Shown piece by piece: positions 1 to 9,266 of a stretch of 64,000 bases of DNA. The position numbers and the translations under genes were made by a program. Numbering within the stretch: position 1 is the first letter of the stretch; each line of letters starts with the position of its first letter. A model generated the notes under the pieces. That model saw nothing but the letters and a program-made list of their open reading frames with translations. It was not told the DNA's origin and searched no databases. The DNA is from Bacteroidetes bacterium UBA5697 (GTDB lineage: Bacteria > Bacteroidota > Bacteroidia > B-17B0 > Aurantibacillaceae): NCBI GenBank assembly GCA_002420145.1, contig DIHL01000038.1:78527-142526 (forward strand), given 5' to 3'.

Positions 1-889
1 TTGCATTAGAACCATTGTTTGTTACAACAACTTGTGGGTTTAAAGATGAAGCACAAGTCATAGCAGGTAAACCAGCTACCGATTTTGCAGCAGCATCATC
101 AGTTAATGGTGTAGCATTACCAATGCCAGCTTGTAAAACTTTTTTATTGGCATCATCTTGAATAAAACCAACCATTTCTACTTGGCTCTTATCCCAAATA
201 TATGATGGTAAAGCACAAACAATAGTAAATGTTTGAGTTTGACCAACAGTCCAAGTGTTAGCCATTGCAGTTCCGTTAGCTAAATCTGGGAAAGACTTAC
301 GAGCTACCCAGTGAAATTCTTTTTCACCATTAGATCCTGGAGCAACTGCATAATTAATTTCTTTTTCAGTCATTACTAAACGGAACTTTAAGTTTGTGCC
401 TGTTGTAGTATAATTCCCAGTAGCTGTTAATGTTCCTGTTACAGTAATTGTACTAAAAGTTGCATCCCATGCTCTATTCATAGCAATAGTGAATGGAGAT
501 GTAACAGCAGCAGCAGCATTTAAAATAGTTGCTGTTGTATATCCTGGATGATCAGAAGTAGCACCAAATACAGTTGCACTTTGTCCATCGTGTCTGCAGG
601 TAGGGGCTGATGAAATTGAATAATAAGCATCTCTCGCATCAATTTCAAGTTTATTTTGTTGGTATAAAGATGTTGGTGATGATGGCGCACTTGGAATAGC
701 TACTTGCCATTTTAATGGAATTGTGTTATTTAAGTTTGCTGTTAATTTAACATCAAGACCAGGGTTTGTTCCAGCACAAGGTCCGCAGTTTTCTCCTGTA
801 AACTCTTCGTAAAGAGACATACGAGGGCTTTGCGCAAAACCAACAGTGGTTAATGCCAAAAAGCTTAAAAGTGTAGTTGTTTTTTTCAT
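1..889 (-). CDS. Omp28-like secreted protein with thioredoxin-type CGPC motif (3' end outside window)
   Basis: I translated this from the ATG at 889; the frame stays open to the window edge, so the C-terminus is missing. The product starts with a signal peptide (MKKTTTLLSFLALTTVGFAQ). The mature protein opens with SLYEEFTGENCGPCAG, the arrangement seen in Bacteroidota Omp28-related proteins, where a CxxC thioredoxin-like motif follows an EEFTG stretch. The rest is beta-rich and secreted-looking. A role in envelope or surface redox chemistry or adhesion is inference. It lies 19 bases downstream of the T9SS protein at 909-1670 on the same strand, so the two are probably cotranscribed. A C-terminal sorting domain would be expected but is not in the window. 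Confidence 0.7.
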   Translation of the reverse strand, partial: MKKTTTLLSFLALTTVGFAQSPRMSLYEEFTGENCGPCAGTNPGLDVKLTANLNNTIPLKWQVAIPSAPSSPTSLYQQNKLEIDARDAYYSISSAPTCRHDGQSATVFGATSDHPGYTTATILNAAAAVTSPFTIAMNRAWDATFSTITVTGTLTATGNYTTTGTNLKFRLVMTEKEINYAVAPGSNGEKEFHWVARKSFPDLANGTAMANTWTVGQTQTFTIVCALPSYIWDKSQVEMVGFIQDDANKKVLQAGIGNATPLTDDAAAKSVAGLPAMTCASSLNPQVVVTNNGSNA

Positions 890-908
890 GTTTATGGTTT
901 AGTTATTA

Positions 909-1670
909 TTATTTATTTACGGTGAATTTTTTTACAATTTTTGTTTTGTTGGAAGAGATTGTAGCAAAATAAATTCCTGAACTTAAATTTTCAGAGTCAA
1001 TTGCAACAGTATTTTTTCCAGCAGATAAATCAATGGATTTAATAGATACAATAGATCCTAAGCTATTAGTAATAGAAAGTGTAACATTGTCAATAGATTC
1101 AGAAGAAATCATGTTGATGTGAGCTTTACTTACTGCTGGGTTTGGATATACTGACGATACAGATGAAAAAATAGATGCTGCTTCTTTTACAGATGACGCT
1201 GTTTCATTATATTTTAAAGTAAATGTAAATACATCGTTAGCGTCATTAATATTAAATAGTTGATATCTAATTGAAGAGTATCCTGGAGTTACTCCTTCTT
1301 CTAAATCTAACAATAATGCTAAATTTTGAGATGATAATGTTTGATTAGGAGTCAATGTCATTGTGATAGGAGATGTATAGGTTGTTGGAGCATAACAATT
1401 TGCTCCTCCTACACAAAAATAGGCACTTGCTCCTGGATTTAAAATATCATCAAAACGTCTTAGTTTGTAATATTTAGTAGATGCTGTAATGTTTTTAGCA
1501 TCAATTTCAGTAGTAATATGGTCTGACGTTGCCGTTGTATAAGAAATGATACTATTATCAGCAACAGAAGCCATTCCATTATTTATATCAGTAACCGCTA
1601 AAGACGACTGAGCAATCATTTGAATTCCACCTAAAAATAATGTAGATGCTAAAAGTATAAGTTTTTTCAT
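909..1670 (-). CDS. Secreted protein with C-terminal T9SS type A sorting domain
   Basis: This 253-residue protein has a clear signal peptide (residues 1-20, ending MIAQS). From about residue 174 it has a C-terminal sorting domain: VYPNP, then a beta-rich stretch with LSSGIYFATI and a KKFTVNK ending. These are the hallmarks of proteins sent across the outer membrane by the type IX secretion system and often attached to the surface. The middle part (residues 25-160) is Thr/Ser rich, has one Cys pair (CVGGANC) and matches no family I recognise. It is followed after 19 bases by the Omp28-like gene, suggesting a two-gene surface-protein operon. Function beyond export is unknown. Confidence 0.8.
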   Translation of the reverse strand: MKKLILLASTLFLGGIQMIAQSSLAVTDINNGMASVADNSIISYTTATSDHITTEIDAKNITASTKYYKLRRFDDILNPGASAYFCVGGANCYAPTTYTSPITMTLTPNQTLSSQNLALLLDLEEGVTPGYSSIRYQLFNINDANDVFTFTLKYNETASSVKEAASIFSSVSSVYPNPAVSKAHINMISSESIDNVTLSITNSLGSIVSIKSIDLSAGKNTVAIDSENLSSGIYFATISSNKTKIVKKFTVNK

Positions 1671-1936
1671 GCGCGATTGTTTTATCTATTTATTAAAAAT
1701 TTCTTACACAATATTAAGAAACAAAAAGCTTAAATAATAATTCGATTTGAATAGAAATAGGATTCCTAACTCTGTTTAGTTTTATAGAAATTATTGCAAT
1801 ATTTTTTATAAAACCCCTCAAATAGGCTATTTGAATGTCTTTTTATCTAAAAAATAGATCTTTAGCTTTCCCGTCTTACCTAGATATTTCGTAAAATAAT
1901 TATAGGATTCCTAAAACTTAGATTTTCCTAATTGAC

Positions 1937-2512
1937 TTATTTTTTATAAAAACTCATTTCATCCAAATACTGCCAAACAGCTTGTGGCACAAAGGAAGAC
2001 ACTTCTTTTTTGTCTTTTATAGCCTTTCTAATCATCGTTGAAGAGATTTCCATCAATGGAGCTTCAGTTATGATGACATTTGGATGAGCTTTTAATTCTT
2101 CTGAATTACAATTGGGCCTTGGATAAACATATAGCTTATGGTTTTTAAGAATTTCCTCATAGTTTTTCCATTTGGTAAAAGACTCTAAATTGTCTTCTCC
2201 CATAATTAATGAAAACTGATGTTTTGGATACTTTTCTTTTAAATGAGCTAAAGTATGGATAGTGTATGATGGCTGAGGAAGGCCAAATTCGATATTACTA
2301 CTTTTTAATTTAGCATTATCTCCAATTGCCAAGTTAACCATATGTAAACGTTGATTTTGATTAAGAAGAGAAGCTTTTTCCTTTAAAGGATTATGAGGAG
2401 AAACCACAAACCAAACTTGTTCCAAATCAGTAAAAGATACCATATAGTTTGCTAGTACCATGTGCCCAACATGAATAGGATTAAATGAACCAAAAAACAA
2501 ACCAATGTGCAT
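1937..2512 (-). CDS. nadD: Nicotinate-nucleotide adenylyltransferase
   Basis: Cytosolic NAD biosynthesis enzyme that adenylates nicotinate mononucleotide to deamido-NAD. The 191-residue length is normal for the family. The N-terminal nucleotidyltransferase signature GSFNPIHVGHM (residues 8-18) contains the ATP-binding H-x-G-H element, and the C-terminal ISSTMIRKAI matches the second family signature (SSTxIR). MGEDN and the WKNYEEI stretch are also typical of NadD. The gene is divergent from holB with about 70 bases between the starts. In many Bacteroidota nadD sits near gmk and other housekeeping genes; here it stands alone on its strand. Confidence 0.95.
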   Translation of the reverse strand: MHIGLFFGSFNPIHVGHMVLANYMVSFTDLEQVWFVVSPHNPLKEKASLLNQNQRLHMVNLAIGDNAKLKSSNIEFGLPQPSYTIHTLAHLKEKYPKHQFSLIMGEDNLESFTKWKNYEEILKNHKLYVYPRPNCNSEELKAHPNVIITEAPLMEISSTMIRKAIKDKKEVSSFVPQAVWQYLDEMSFYKK

Positions 2513-2581
2513 AGTGTAAAATTAAACATCATTTTTGATTTATAATATATTTTATAATCATCTAAATATGTAAATTAGCCT

Positions 2582-3706
2582 GTGCTTTTTAAGAATATTA
2601 TAGGTCAAAAACAAGTTAAGGAAAAACTATTAAACATGTTGCAAGATGGTCGTGTGCCTCATGCTTTGATGTTTACAGGACCTGAAGGAAGTGGAAATTT
2701 AGCGGCTGCTTTTGCTTTTGTTCAATATTTATTTTGCTCTAACAAACAAGCTAATGATTCGTGTGGCGTTTGTTCATCATGTTTAAAAGTGAGTAAATTA
2801 ATACATCCTGATTTACATTTGGTGTTTCCAATACCTCTTAGTAAGAATGTTCGCACAAGCAATGATTTATTACCAGAGTTTAGAGAAACATTTATTGAAA
2901 CACCTTATTTAACCGTTCACGATTGGTTTGATAGTTTAAGTGCAGAAAATAAGCAGCCAACGATTCCTACTGATGAAGCCAACGACATTTTAAAAAAATT
3001 ATCTTATACAAGTTATGAAGGCGGTTACAAGATTATGATTATTTGGCAGCCAGAAAAAATGAATGCTTCTTCGGCCAACAAATTATTGAAGATATTAGAA
3101 GAACCACCTGAGCAAACTTTGTTTTTGTTAGTGTGTAATCATCCTGATCAATTATTGGCTACCATAATTTCTAGAGTACAACAGATTCCGTTTTATAAAA
3201 TAGATAACGAAGATATTATTAATGGCTTAGTAGATGAATTTAGCTGTCAGCCACAAGCTGCTAAACAAGCTGCATTGTTAAGTGATGGAAGTTATCGTGA
3301 AGCACAATTGTTATTGCAACATTTAGATGGCGGCACTGCCTATTTACAAAATTTCAGAAGCTTTATGTTAATTGCATTAAAATTTGATGCCGTTAAAGCA
3401 GTGGCTTGGATTGATGAAAATGCAAGGAGCGGAAGAGAAAAGCAAAAACAATTTATACAATATGGACTTGAAATATTTAGAGATTGTTTAATGTATAATT
3501 TTGGAAGTGTAGATTTAGTGAGGCATTCTGGTGAAGAAAAAGAATTCATAACTAAGTTTGCACGTTTTGTTCATCAACGTAATTATGAGAAATTATTAGA
3601 AGAATTTAATTCCGCTTTTTATCACATTGAACGTAATGCCAATCCTAAAATTTTATTTATGGATTTGATTATGAAAACAAACGAGTTAATTAATCGTCCT
3701 GCGTAA
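2582..3706 (+). CDS. holB: DNA polymerase III delta-prime subunit (clamp loader)
   Basis: This 374-residue AAA+ family protein is the delta-prime subunit of the sliding-clamp loader. It opens with FKNIIGQKQVKEKL and HALMFTGPEGSG, as in other delta-prime proteins. The four-Cys zinc module follows (CSNKQANDSCGVCSSC), then HPDLHLVFP, and KMNASSANKLLKILEEPP, the sensor-1/SRC-like region. The start is GTG at 2582, because the nearest upstream ATG (2568) runs straight into a stop. The P-loop Lys is replaced by Asn (GPEGSGNL), so ATP binding by this subunit is probably lost, as is already the case for delta-prime in other lineages. It abuts the convergent gene at 3707 with no gap. Confidence 0.9.
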   Translation: MLFKNIIGQKQVKEKLLNMLQDGRVPHALMFTGPEGSGNLAAAFAFVQYLFCSNKQANDSCGVCSSCLKVSKLIHPDLHLVFPIPLSKNVRTSNDLLPEFRETFIETPYLTVHDWFDSLSAENKQPTIPTDEANDILKKLSYTSYEGGYKIMIIWQPEKMNASSANKLLKILEEPPEQTLFLLVCNHPDQLLATIISRVQQIPFYKIDNEDIINGLVDEFSCQPQAAKQAALLSDGSYREAQLLLQHLDGGTAYLQNFRSFMLIALKFDAVKAVAWIDENARSGREKQKQFIQYGLEIFRDCLMYNFGSVDLVRHSGEEKEFITKFARFVHQRNYEKLLEEFNSAFYHIERNANPKILFMDLIMKTNELINRPA

Positions 3707-5410
3707 TTAATGGTTGATTAAGATCTTTCCTACAGATACTTTTGAATCATTGATGACTCTAATAGCATACATCCCCATGGCAAAGTTTGACGATTTAATA
3801 TGTATTAGATTTTGATTATCAGGTTTTTCAAATGAAGAAAAAACAATTTGCCCACAGCTGTTGATTATCTCAATGGTTGAATTATTTTGATGTGTTAGCT
3901 TAATAAATAGCTCATTGTTTGCAGGATTAGGAAAGACAATCACATTATTTTCTCCATCAAAGCATGAGTTTTCTGCACTTATTATTGACCCAACATAACG
4001 AGATTGATTATCAATATCCACTTGTTTTAATCTATAATAATAAGTTACATGTTCTGTTGCTAAATCTTTGTATGAGTATATGTGTTGTTGGGCACTTGTT
4101 CCATGTCCTTGAATAGTTGCAATGGTTGTATAGTTTATTCCATTTTCACTGCGTTCTAATTCAAAAAATTTATTTCTGGTTTCACTTGCTGTTGACCAAT
4201 TAATGTTGATTTCGTTGTTCCCACATGTTGCATTAAAATATATAAGTTCTATTGGCAACAACGCTAATGGATTACATATTGTTTGTTGGTTTGATAAACC
4301 ACCAGTGGAACCCGTAAATCCAAAATAGGGAGTATTTGTTCCAAACACGGTCAATGGATTAAGGGTAGTAGATATGGTAGCATAAGTTGTAGTTAAAGCT
4401 GTATTTAAAATTCTAGCAGTAAATGTTCCTGGACTTCCAGTTGCCCAACTCACACGTAAAATATGATTTGCGCCATTTTCAATATTATAGTTAGTACCAA
4501 CTGGATTTTGTAGCCTTACTGCGGAAGAGGTTACAGGTCTTTCTCCAGCTGCTGTTGCCCCACAATTAGCATCTAAATTTGGATTGACGTTTCCATTAAA
4601 CCATAAATCTAAATGATCAGGATCTTCCGTTCCTCCACATCCAATGAAACTAGTATTAAAATCATCTCGATCTTCATAATTTAAATAAGTGTCTATTTCT
4701 ACAACTAAAGAGTTTGTAATTCCTCCAGCGCCTAATGAGCCACCAGCGGTGCCGCAAGCGCAGCGTCCCCTAGAGTCATTTTGTATGACAAAAGCCATTC
4801 CATCTGCACCAGCATCGCTAGATCCCAAGTTAACTGTGAAGTCATATGAGAAATTAGATAAGAAGTTTAATGTTGAATTAACATCCCATACACAACCTCT
4901 TTGATTTGTTGTATTAGAAGTTAATGTCGTACAGCTTCCGCTAGAAACAGCATCATCATTCACAGTATATTCTGCGGTGTTAGTGTAAGTTGTTGTTAAT
5001 TTATAGGCAAGTGTTGCTGCCGCAGTAGTGGCCACACAACTATATTTGTTCACGTGTACTCTGTAGGTTCCAGCTAAACTTGGTGTCCAAATTACATGAG
5101 ATTGTGTAGAGCAATAATCGTCGCTATAACCACCAGCAACTGCTGCCCCAGAATTATCTAAAATAGTGATTTGAGTGTCAAAAGTTGCGTTACTTCCATC
5201 TGTGGAACAGAAAGAAAAATCATATACAGGAAAGCAAGAACTGGCTGCGACTACAAATGTGTAGTAAAAATCTCCGGCTGGACAATTCATAGTTTGGTAT
5301 GTGGCGTTAGGTGCTGGGCTTAAAGCACCTCCATTTGTCCCCCCAGTACATTGAGCATGTAATGGGTTTAATGAAAAGAATACAATAAAAATGGATAATA
5401 AATGTTTCAT
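3707..5410 (-). CDS. Secreted L-type lectin-domain protein with T9SS sorting domain
   Basis: The 567-residue protein has a signal peptide (residues 1-19). A Cys-containing region at about 20-145 resembles CUB/pre-peptidase-like beta sandwiches. At about 148-380 there is an L-type (legume-like) lectin domain: GADGMAFVIQND, LVVEIDTY, DHLDLWFNG and PYFGFTGSTGG are the recognisable strands. A fibronectin-like linker (INWSTASETRNKFFELERSENG) precedes the C-terminal T9SS domain starting at VFPNPANNELFI. It is probably surface-displayed and carbohydrate-binding; the ligand is unknown. A -7 box TACATTTG lies 17 bases upstream of the ATG (5428-5435). The 3' end abuts holB tail to tail. Confidence 0.8.
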   Translation of the reverse strand: MKHLLSIFIVFFSLNPLHAQCTGGTNGGALSPAPNATYQTMNCPAGDFYYTFVVAASSCFPVYDFSFCSTDGSNATFDTQITILDNSGAAVAGGYSDDYCSTQSHVIWTPSLAGTYRVHVNKYSCVATTAAATLAYKLTTTYTNTAEYTVNDDAVSSGSCTTLTSNTTNQRGCVWDVNSTLNFLSNFSYDFTVNLGSSDAGADGMAFVIQNDSRGRCACGTAGGSLGAGGITNSLVVEIDTYLNYEDRDDFNTSFIGCGGTEDPDHLDLWFNGNVNPNLDANCGATAAGERPVTSSAVRLQNPVGTNYNIENGANHILRVSWATGSPGTFTARILNTALTTTYATISTTLNPLTVFGTNTPYFGFTGSTGGLSNQQTICNPLALLPIELIYFNATCGNNEININWSTASETRNKFFELERSENGINYTTIATIQGHGTSAQQHIYSYKDLATEHVTYYYRLKQVDIDNQSRYVGSIISAENSCFDGENNVIVFPNPANNELFIKLTHQNNSTIEIINSCGQIVFSSFEKPDNQNLIHIKSSNFAMGMYAIRVINDSKVSVGKILINH

Positions 5411-5427
5411 TTTCTAAATTGATTTAG

Positions 5428-5435
5428 CAAATGTA
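5428..5435 (-). promoter_or_regulatory. Putative -7 promoter box of the lectin-domain gene
   Basis: Read on the minus strand this is TACATTTG, a full match to the Bacteroidota TAnnTTTG -7 element. It ends 17 bases before the ATG at 5410. A -33 TTTG is not at the usual distance; the nearest is 26 bases upstream, so only the -7 element is well supported. Confidence 0.5.
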
Positions 5436-5549
5436 TATTAAACATTTTCATAAATTTTTATCAAAAATCATTCAAAATCATAATCCTAAAACGTTTTAGT
5501 GTTTGGCTTGATTTTTGAGGTGATTTATGAGTAATTGTGATGGAAACAA

Positions 5550-5576
5550 AAAAGCCGACTTATAAAGTCGGCTTTT
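5550..5576 (-). terminator. Rho-independent terminator of the sdh operon
   Basis: An inverted repeat (AAAGCCGACT / AGTCGGCTTT, 5-base loop TATAA at 5561-5565) lies 20 bases after the sdhB stop. On the minus strand it is followed by a T-rich run (complement of 5545-5550). Confidence 0.85.
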
Positions 5577-5595
5577 AAAAATAAAAGAATAAGTT

Positions 5596-6360
5596 TTATT
5601 TAAATGTAGCTCCCATTAATTCACGGTTCATACGAGCAATGTTTTCTAAAGAAATTCCTTTAGGACATTCTGCTTCACAAGCACCTGTGTTTGTACAATT
5701 ACCAAATCCTTCTTCGTCCATTGCTGCTACCATTTTCTTAACACGCTCTTTACGCTCAACTTGTCCTTGAGGTAATAATGCTAATTGCGAAACTTTTGCT
5801 GAAACGAATAACATCGCTGAACTGTTTTTACAAGCTGCTACACAAGCACCACAACCAATACAAGCTGCTGCTCCAAAAGCCTCATCTGCATCTGTTTTAG
5901 GAATTAAAATGTTATTGGCATCTTGTGCGTTACCTGTATTTACAGAGATGTAACCACCACTGGCGATAATTCTATCAAAAGCACTTCTATCAACTGCTAA
6001 ATCTTTAATTACTGGGAACGCAGCACTTCTCCATGGTTCAACAACAATTGTATCTCCATTTTTGAAAGAACGCATATGTAATTGGCAAGTTGTAACACCT
6101 TGTTTTGGTCCGTGTGGACGGCCATTGATGTACATACTACACATACCGCAAATACCTTCACGACAGTCGTGATCAAATGCAATAGCTTCTTTGCCTTCGC
6201 TAATTAATTTTTCGTTTAATACATCAAACATCTCTAAAAACGACATATCTGTTGAGATGCCACTTAATTGATGCGTTTCAAAGCTACCTGTAGCTTTTGT
6301 ATTTTTTTGTCTCCAAACTTTTAAAGTTAGATTCAATTCTGTTCCGTGTCCTGATCCCAT
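5596..6360 (-). CDS. sdhB: Succinate dehydrogenase/fumarate reductase iron-sulfur subunit
   Basis: This 254-residue electron-transfer subunit of complex II passes electrons between the FAD subunit and the membrane quinone site. The N-terminal ferredoxin domain has the [2Fe-2S] ligands in CREGICGMC followed by a further Cys in TTCQLHM. The C-terminal domain has CIGCGACVAAC and CTNTGACEAECPKG for the [4Fe-4S] and [3Fe-4S] clusters. It is the last gene of the sdhC-sdhA-sdhB operon, 8 bases after sdhA, and is followed by a strong terminator. The order C-A-B with a single membrane subunit is the usual Bacteroidota (type B) arrangement, which may run as succinate dehydrogenase or fumarate reductase. 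Confidence 0.96.
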   Translation of the reverse strand: MGSGHGTELNLTLKVWRQKNTKATGSFETHQLSGISTDMSFLEMFDVLNEKLISEGKEAIAFDHDCREGICGMCSMYINGRPHGPKQGVTTCQLHMRSFKNGDTIVVEPWRSAAFPVIKDLAVDRSAFDRIIASGGYISVNTGNAQDANNILIPKTDADEAFGAAACIGCGACVAACKNSSAMLFVSAKVSQLALLPQGQVERKERVKKMVAAMDEEGFGNCTNTGACEAECPKGISLENIARMNRELMGATFK

Positions 6361-6368
6361 AGTTTCTA

Positions 6369-8381
6369 TTATTTATATGATCGTTGAGCGATTTTAATAT
6401 TTTCGTATTTTAATTCTTCTTTATTCAATTCCCAGTCGCTAACACCTTTGTATTCCCAAGCAGCTACATAAGCAAAGTTTACGTCATCACGTTTTGCTTC
6501 ACCTTCTTCAGTTTGGTGTTCTTCACGGAAGTGACCGCCACAGCTTTCTTCGCGATGTAATGCATCTTTACACATTAATTCACCTAACTCAATAAAGTCA
6601 GCAACGCGACCAGCTTTTTCTAAATCTGGGTTAAATTCATCAGCACTTCCTAATACACGCACATCACTCCAGAACTCTTTACGTAATGCTTGTATCTCAG
6701 CAATAGCTTCGGTTAATCCTTGTTTATTACGAGCCATTCCACATTTGTTCCACATAATCAATCCTAAACGTTTATGGAAACTTTCTACTGATTTAGTTCC
6801 TTTGATGTTTAAGAATTTGTTGATTAAGTCTGTTTGCTCTTTTAAAGCTGCATCAAATGCAGGATGTTTAGTTTTTAATTTATCAATTGAATCAGCTTTA
6901 TCTTTTTCAGCACTCATACGAGTTACTTCAGTAGATAAGTAAACACCAATTGTATAAGGGATTACGAAATATCCATCTGCTAAACCTTGCATTAAAGCAG
7001 AAGCACCTAAACGGTTAGCTCCGTGGTCAGAGAAGTTAGCCTCACCTAAAGCATATAAACCTTTTACAGTGGTCATTAAGTTATAATCTACCCATAATCC
7101 ACCCATCGTGTAGTGAACTGCTGGATAAATACGCATTGGCACTTCATATGGATTTTCGCCAGTAATTTGTTGATACATATCGAACAAGTTACCATACTTT
7201 TCTTTTACCACTTCTTTACCTAAGCGCATGATTTCCTCATGGCTTGGGTTTTGAATGTTACGTTTTGTTGCTTCAGTTCTTCCGTAACGCGCTGTATTAA
7301 ATGCGAAATCTAAATATACCGCCATTTTAGAATTACCAACTCCGTAACCAGCATCACAACGCTCTTTTGCAGCACGAGAAGCCACATCACGAGGCACTAA
7401 GTTACCAAATGCTGGGTAACGACGCTCTAAATAATAATCTCTTTCTTCTTCAGGAATATCTGTTGGTTTACGATTATCATCTTTCTTTTTTGGAACCCAA
7501 ATACGACCATCGTTACGTAACGACTCAGACATTAGAGTTAATTTAGATTGGTGATCTCCAGAAACTGGAATACAAGTTGGGTGAATTTGCGTGTAACAAG
7601 GATTACCAAAGAAAGCACCTTTTTTGTGAGCTTTCCAAGCTGCTGTTACGTTACTTCCCATGGCGTTAGTAGATAAGTAGAAAACGTTTCCGTAACCACC
7701 TGTACATAATAATACCGCATGACCAAAATGTTTTTCCATTTCGCCTGTAACTAAGTTACGAGCAATAATACCACGAGTAACACCATCAATAGTAACTACA
7801 TCTAACATTTCGTGACGAGAACATAAAGTCACATTACCAGAACCAACTTGACGCTGTAAAGCTGAGTAAGCACCTAATAATAATTGTTGACCAGTTTGTC
7901 CGGCAGCATAAAATGTGCGTTGCACTTGAGTACCACCAAACGAACGGTTACTTAATAAGCCGCCGTATTCGCGAGCTAAAGGCACACCTTGAGCTACACA
8001 TTGATCGATGATGTTTGAAGATACTTCTGCTAAACGATGAACGTTAGCTTCACGAGCTCTATAATCACCACCTTTAATGGTATCGTAAAATAAACGGTAA
8101 GTGGAGTCACCATCATTTTGGTAGTTTTTCGCTGCATTTACACCACCTTGTGCTGCAATACTATGAGCACGACGTGGAGAATCTTGAAAACAAAATACTT
8201 TTACTTTGTATCCCATTTCAGCTAAAGTAGCCGCTGCCGAAGCACCTGCTAATCCAGAACCAACCACTAATACTTCTAAACTACGTTTGTTAGCGGGATT
8301 TACTAATGGAACTGTTGAACGGTACTTTGTCCATTTTTGGTCAATGGCTCCTTCAGGAATTTTTGAATCTAATTTACTCAT
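6369..8381 (-). CDS. sdhA: Succinate dehydrogenase/fumarate reductase flavoprotein subunit
   Basis: The 670-residue catalytic subunit interconverts succinate and fumarate using covalently bound FAD. The dinucleotide fold VVGSGLAGASAAATLAEMGY is at residues 40-60. The FAD-attachment segment HSIAAQGGVNAA follows (His is the flavinylation site by homology). The substrate/active-site regions include HPTCIP and the HYTMGGLWVDYN stretch, and LGEANFSDHGANRLGASAL is near the adenine site. The length of about 670 residues, longer than the roughly 590 of E. coli SdhA, is typical of the B-type enzyme of Bacteroidota. It sits between sdhC (37 bases upstream) and sdhB (8 bases downstream). Confidence 0.97.
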   Translation of the reverse strand: MSKLDSKIPEGAIDQKWTKYRSTVPLVNPANKRSLEVLVVGSGLAGASAAATLAEMGYKVKVFCFQDSPRRAHSIAAQGGVNAAKNYQNDGDSTYRLFYDTIKGGDYRAREANVHRLAEVSSNIIDQCVAQGVPLAREYGGLLSNRSFGGTQVQRTFYAAGQTGQQLLLGAYSALQRQVGSGNVTLCSRHEMLDVVTIDGVTRGIIARNLVTGEMEKHFGHAVLLCTGGYGNVFYLSTNAMGSNVTAAWKAHKKGAFFGNPCYTQIHPTCIPVSGDHQSKLTLMSESLRNDGRIWVPKKKDDNRKPTDIPEEERDYYLERRYPAFGNLVPRDVASRAAKERCDAGYGVGNSKMAVYLDFAFNTARYGRTEATKRNIQNPSHEEIMRLGKEVVKEKYGNLFDMYQQITGENPYEVPMRIYPAVHYTMGGLWVDYNLMTTVKGLYALGEANFSDHGANRLGASALMQGLADGYFVIPYTIGVYLSTEVTRMSAEKDKADSIDKLKTKHPAFDAALKEQTDLINKFLNIKGTKSVESFHKRLGLIMWNKCGMARNKQGLTEAIAEIQALRKEFWSDVRVLGSADEFNPDLEKAGRVADFIELGELMCKDALHREESCGGHFREEHQTEEGEAKRDDVNFAYVAAWEYKGVSDWELNKEELKYENIKIAQRSYK

Positions 8382-8418
8382 ATCGAAAAATTAAGAATGT
8401 AATATTGATTTTTTTTAA

Positions 8419-9093
8419 TTATTTAATAACGCCGAAAAACATTAGTATTGGCATTAATGCAAAAATAAAAGGAATAAGAATTGAAAATGCGATACCTGCC
8501 TTTTTGATAATTGGCGTATACACTTTATGATTTAATCCTAATGTTTGAAATGCTGATTGGAAACCATGTAATAAATGGTAAGCTAATGAAATCATTGATA
8601 AAGCATATAAAACAACTACCCAAGCCATTTTAAATGTTTCTTGCATCACAGCGTATAAGTTTTCATTTCCGTTAGCATCTTCGCCTGACAAACCAGTGAA
8701 ACGAGATTTAACCCAGAAATGAACTAAGTGAATGATTAAGAACATCAACAATAAAGTTCCTAATAAACCCATCGAACGGCTGTACCAAGAAGAGTTAGCA
8801 GCTCCGTCAATTTTAGCATATCCAACAGGACGTGCTTTTTTGTTTTCTAAGGTTAAAAGTAAAGCTTGTACAATGTGAACGATTAATCCAAAAAATAAAA
8901 CTAATTCACCTGCTCTAATTAACCAGTTGTGAGCCATAAAATCGGCGCCAATGTTAAATGTTAAACCGCCATCGTTAAAAAAGATAAGGCAGTTAATGAA
9001 GCAGTGTACTACTAAAAATGAAATAAGGAATAAGCCTGTTAGACCCATTACAAATTTTTTTCCGATTGATGATTTTAAGAATCCTTTACTCAT
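8419..9093 (-). CDS. sdhC: Succinate dehydrogenase cytochrome b subunit (type B membrane anchor)
   Basis: The product has five hydrophobic helices with His residues placed for heme b ligation (VVHCF, GLIVHIVQ, IIHLVHFW, AYHLLHGFQ). I start it at the ATG at 9093 (MSKGFLKSSIGKKFVMGLTG), 224 residues. That is where family members begin, and a good promoter box (9122-9129) lies inside the longer reading frame that opens at 9174, so the longer start is unlikely. It is the first gene of sdhCAB. It anchors SdhAB to the inner membrane and carries the quinone site. Protein function is secure; start choice is well supported. Confidence 0.93.
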   Translation of the reverse strand: MSKGFLKSSIGKKFVMGLTGLFLISFLVVHCFINCLIFFNDGGLTFNIGADFMAHNWLIRAGELVLFFGLIVHIVQALLLTLENKKARPVGYAKIDGAANSSWYSRSMGLLGTLLLMFLIIHLVHFWVKSRFTGLSGEDANGNENLYAVMQETFKMAWVVVLYALSMISLAYHLLHGFQSAFQTLGLNHKVYTPIIKKAGIAFSILIPFIFALMPILMFFGVIK

Positions 9094-9121
9094 AAGAGAA
9101 ATGTGTTTAATTTTTACTTGG

Positions 9122-9153
9122 CAAATGTATAATTGTGAAGCATTTAATCCAAT
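9122..9153 (-). promoter_or_regulatory. Promoter of the sdhCAB operon
   Basis: On the minus strand there is ATTG at 9153-9150, then 20 bases, then TACATTTG at 9129-9122. This matches the Bacteroidota primary-sigma consensus (TTTG, 19-21 bases, TAnnTTTG) with one deviation in the -33 box. The -7 box ends 28 bases before the sdhC ATG at 9093. Confidence 0.65.
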
Positions 9154-9266
9154 AAAATTTAATGCTTTTATCAACTAAATAACAAGAATAAGCCTAATTA
9201 GGTTTACAAATAGACTAATTTTGGCTTATTTGGAATTGTTCTAAATTTAAAAAATTCAGTTTAAAC

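Noticed and set aside
9094..9174. Longer start for sdhC (ATG at 9174)
   Set aside because: The best sdh promoter (9122-9153) is inside this extension, and family members start at MSKGFLKSSIG.
9193..9202. Palindrome CCTAATTAGG upstream of sdhC
   Set aside because: Ten-base symmetric AT-rich words are common in this DNA; it is far upstream of the sdh -7 box and not repeated at a regulated gene.
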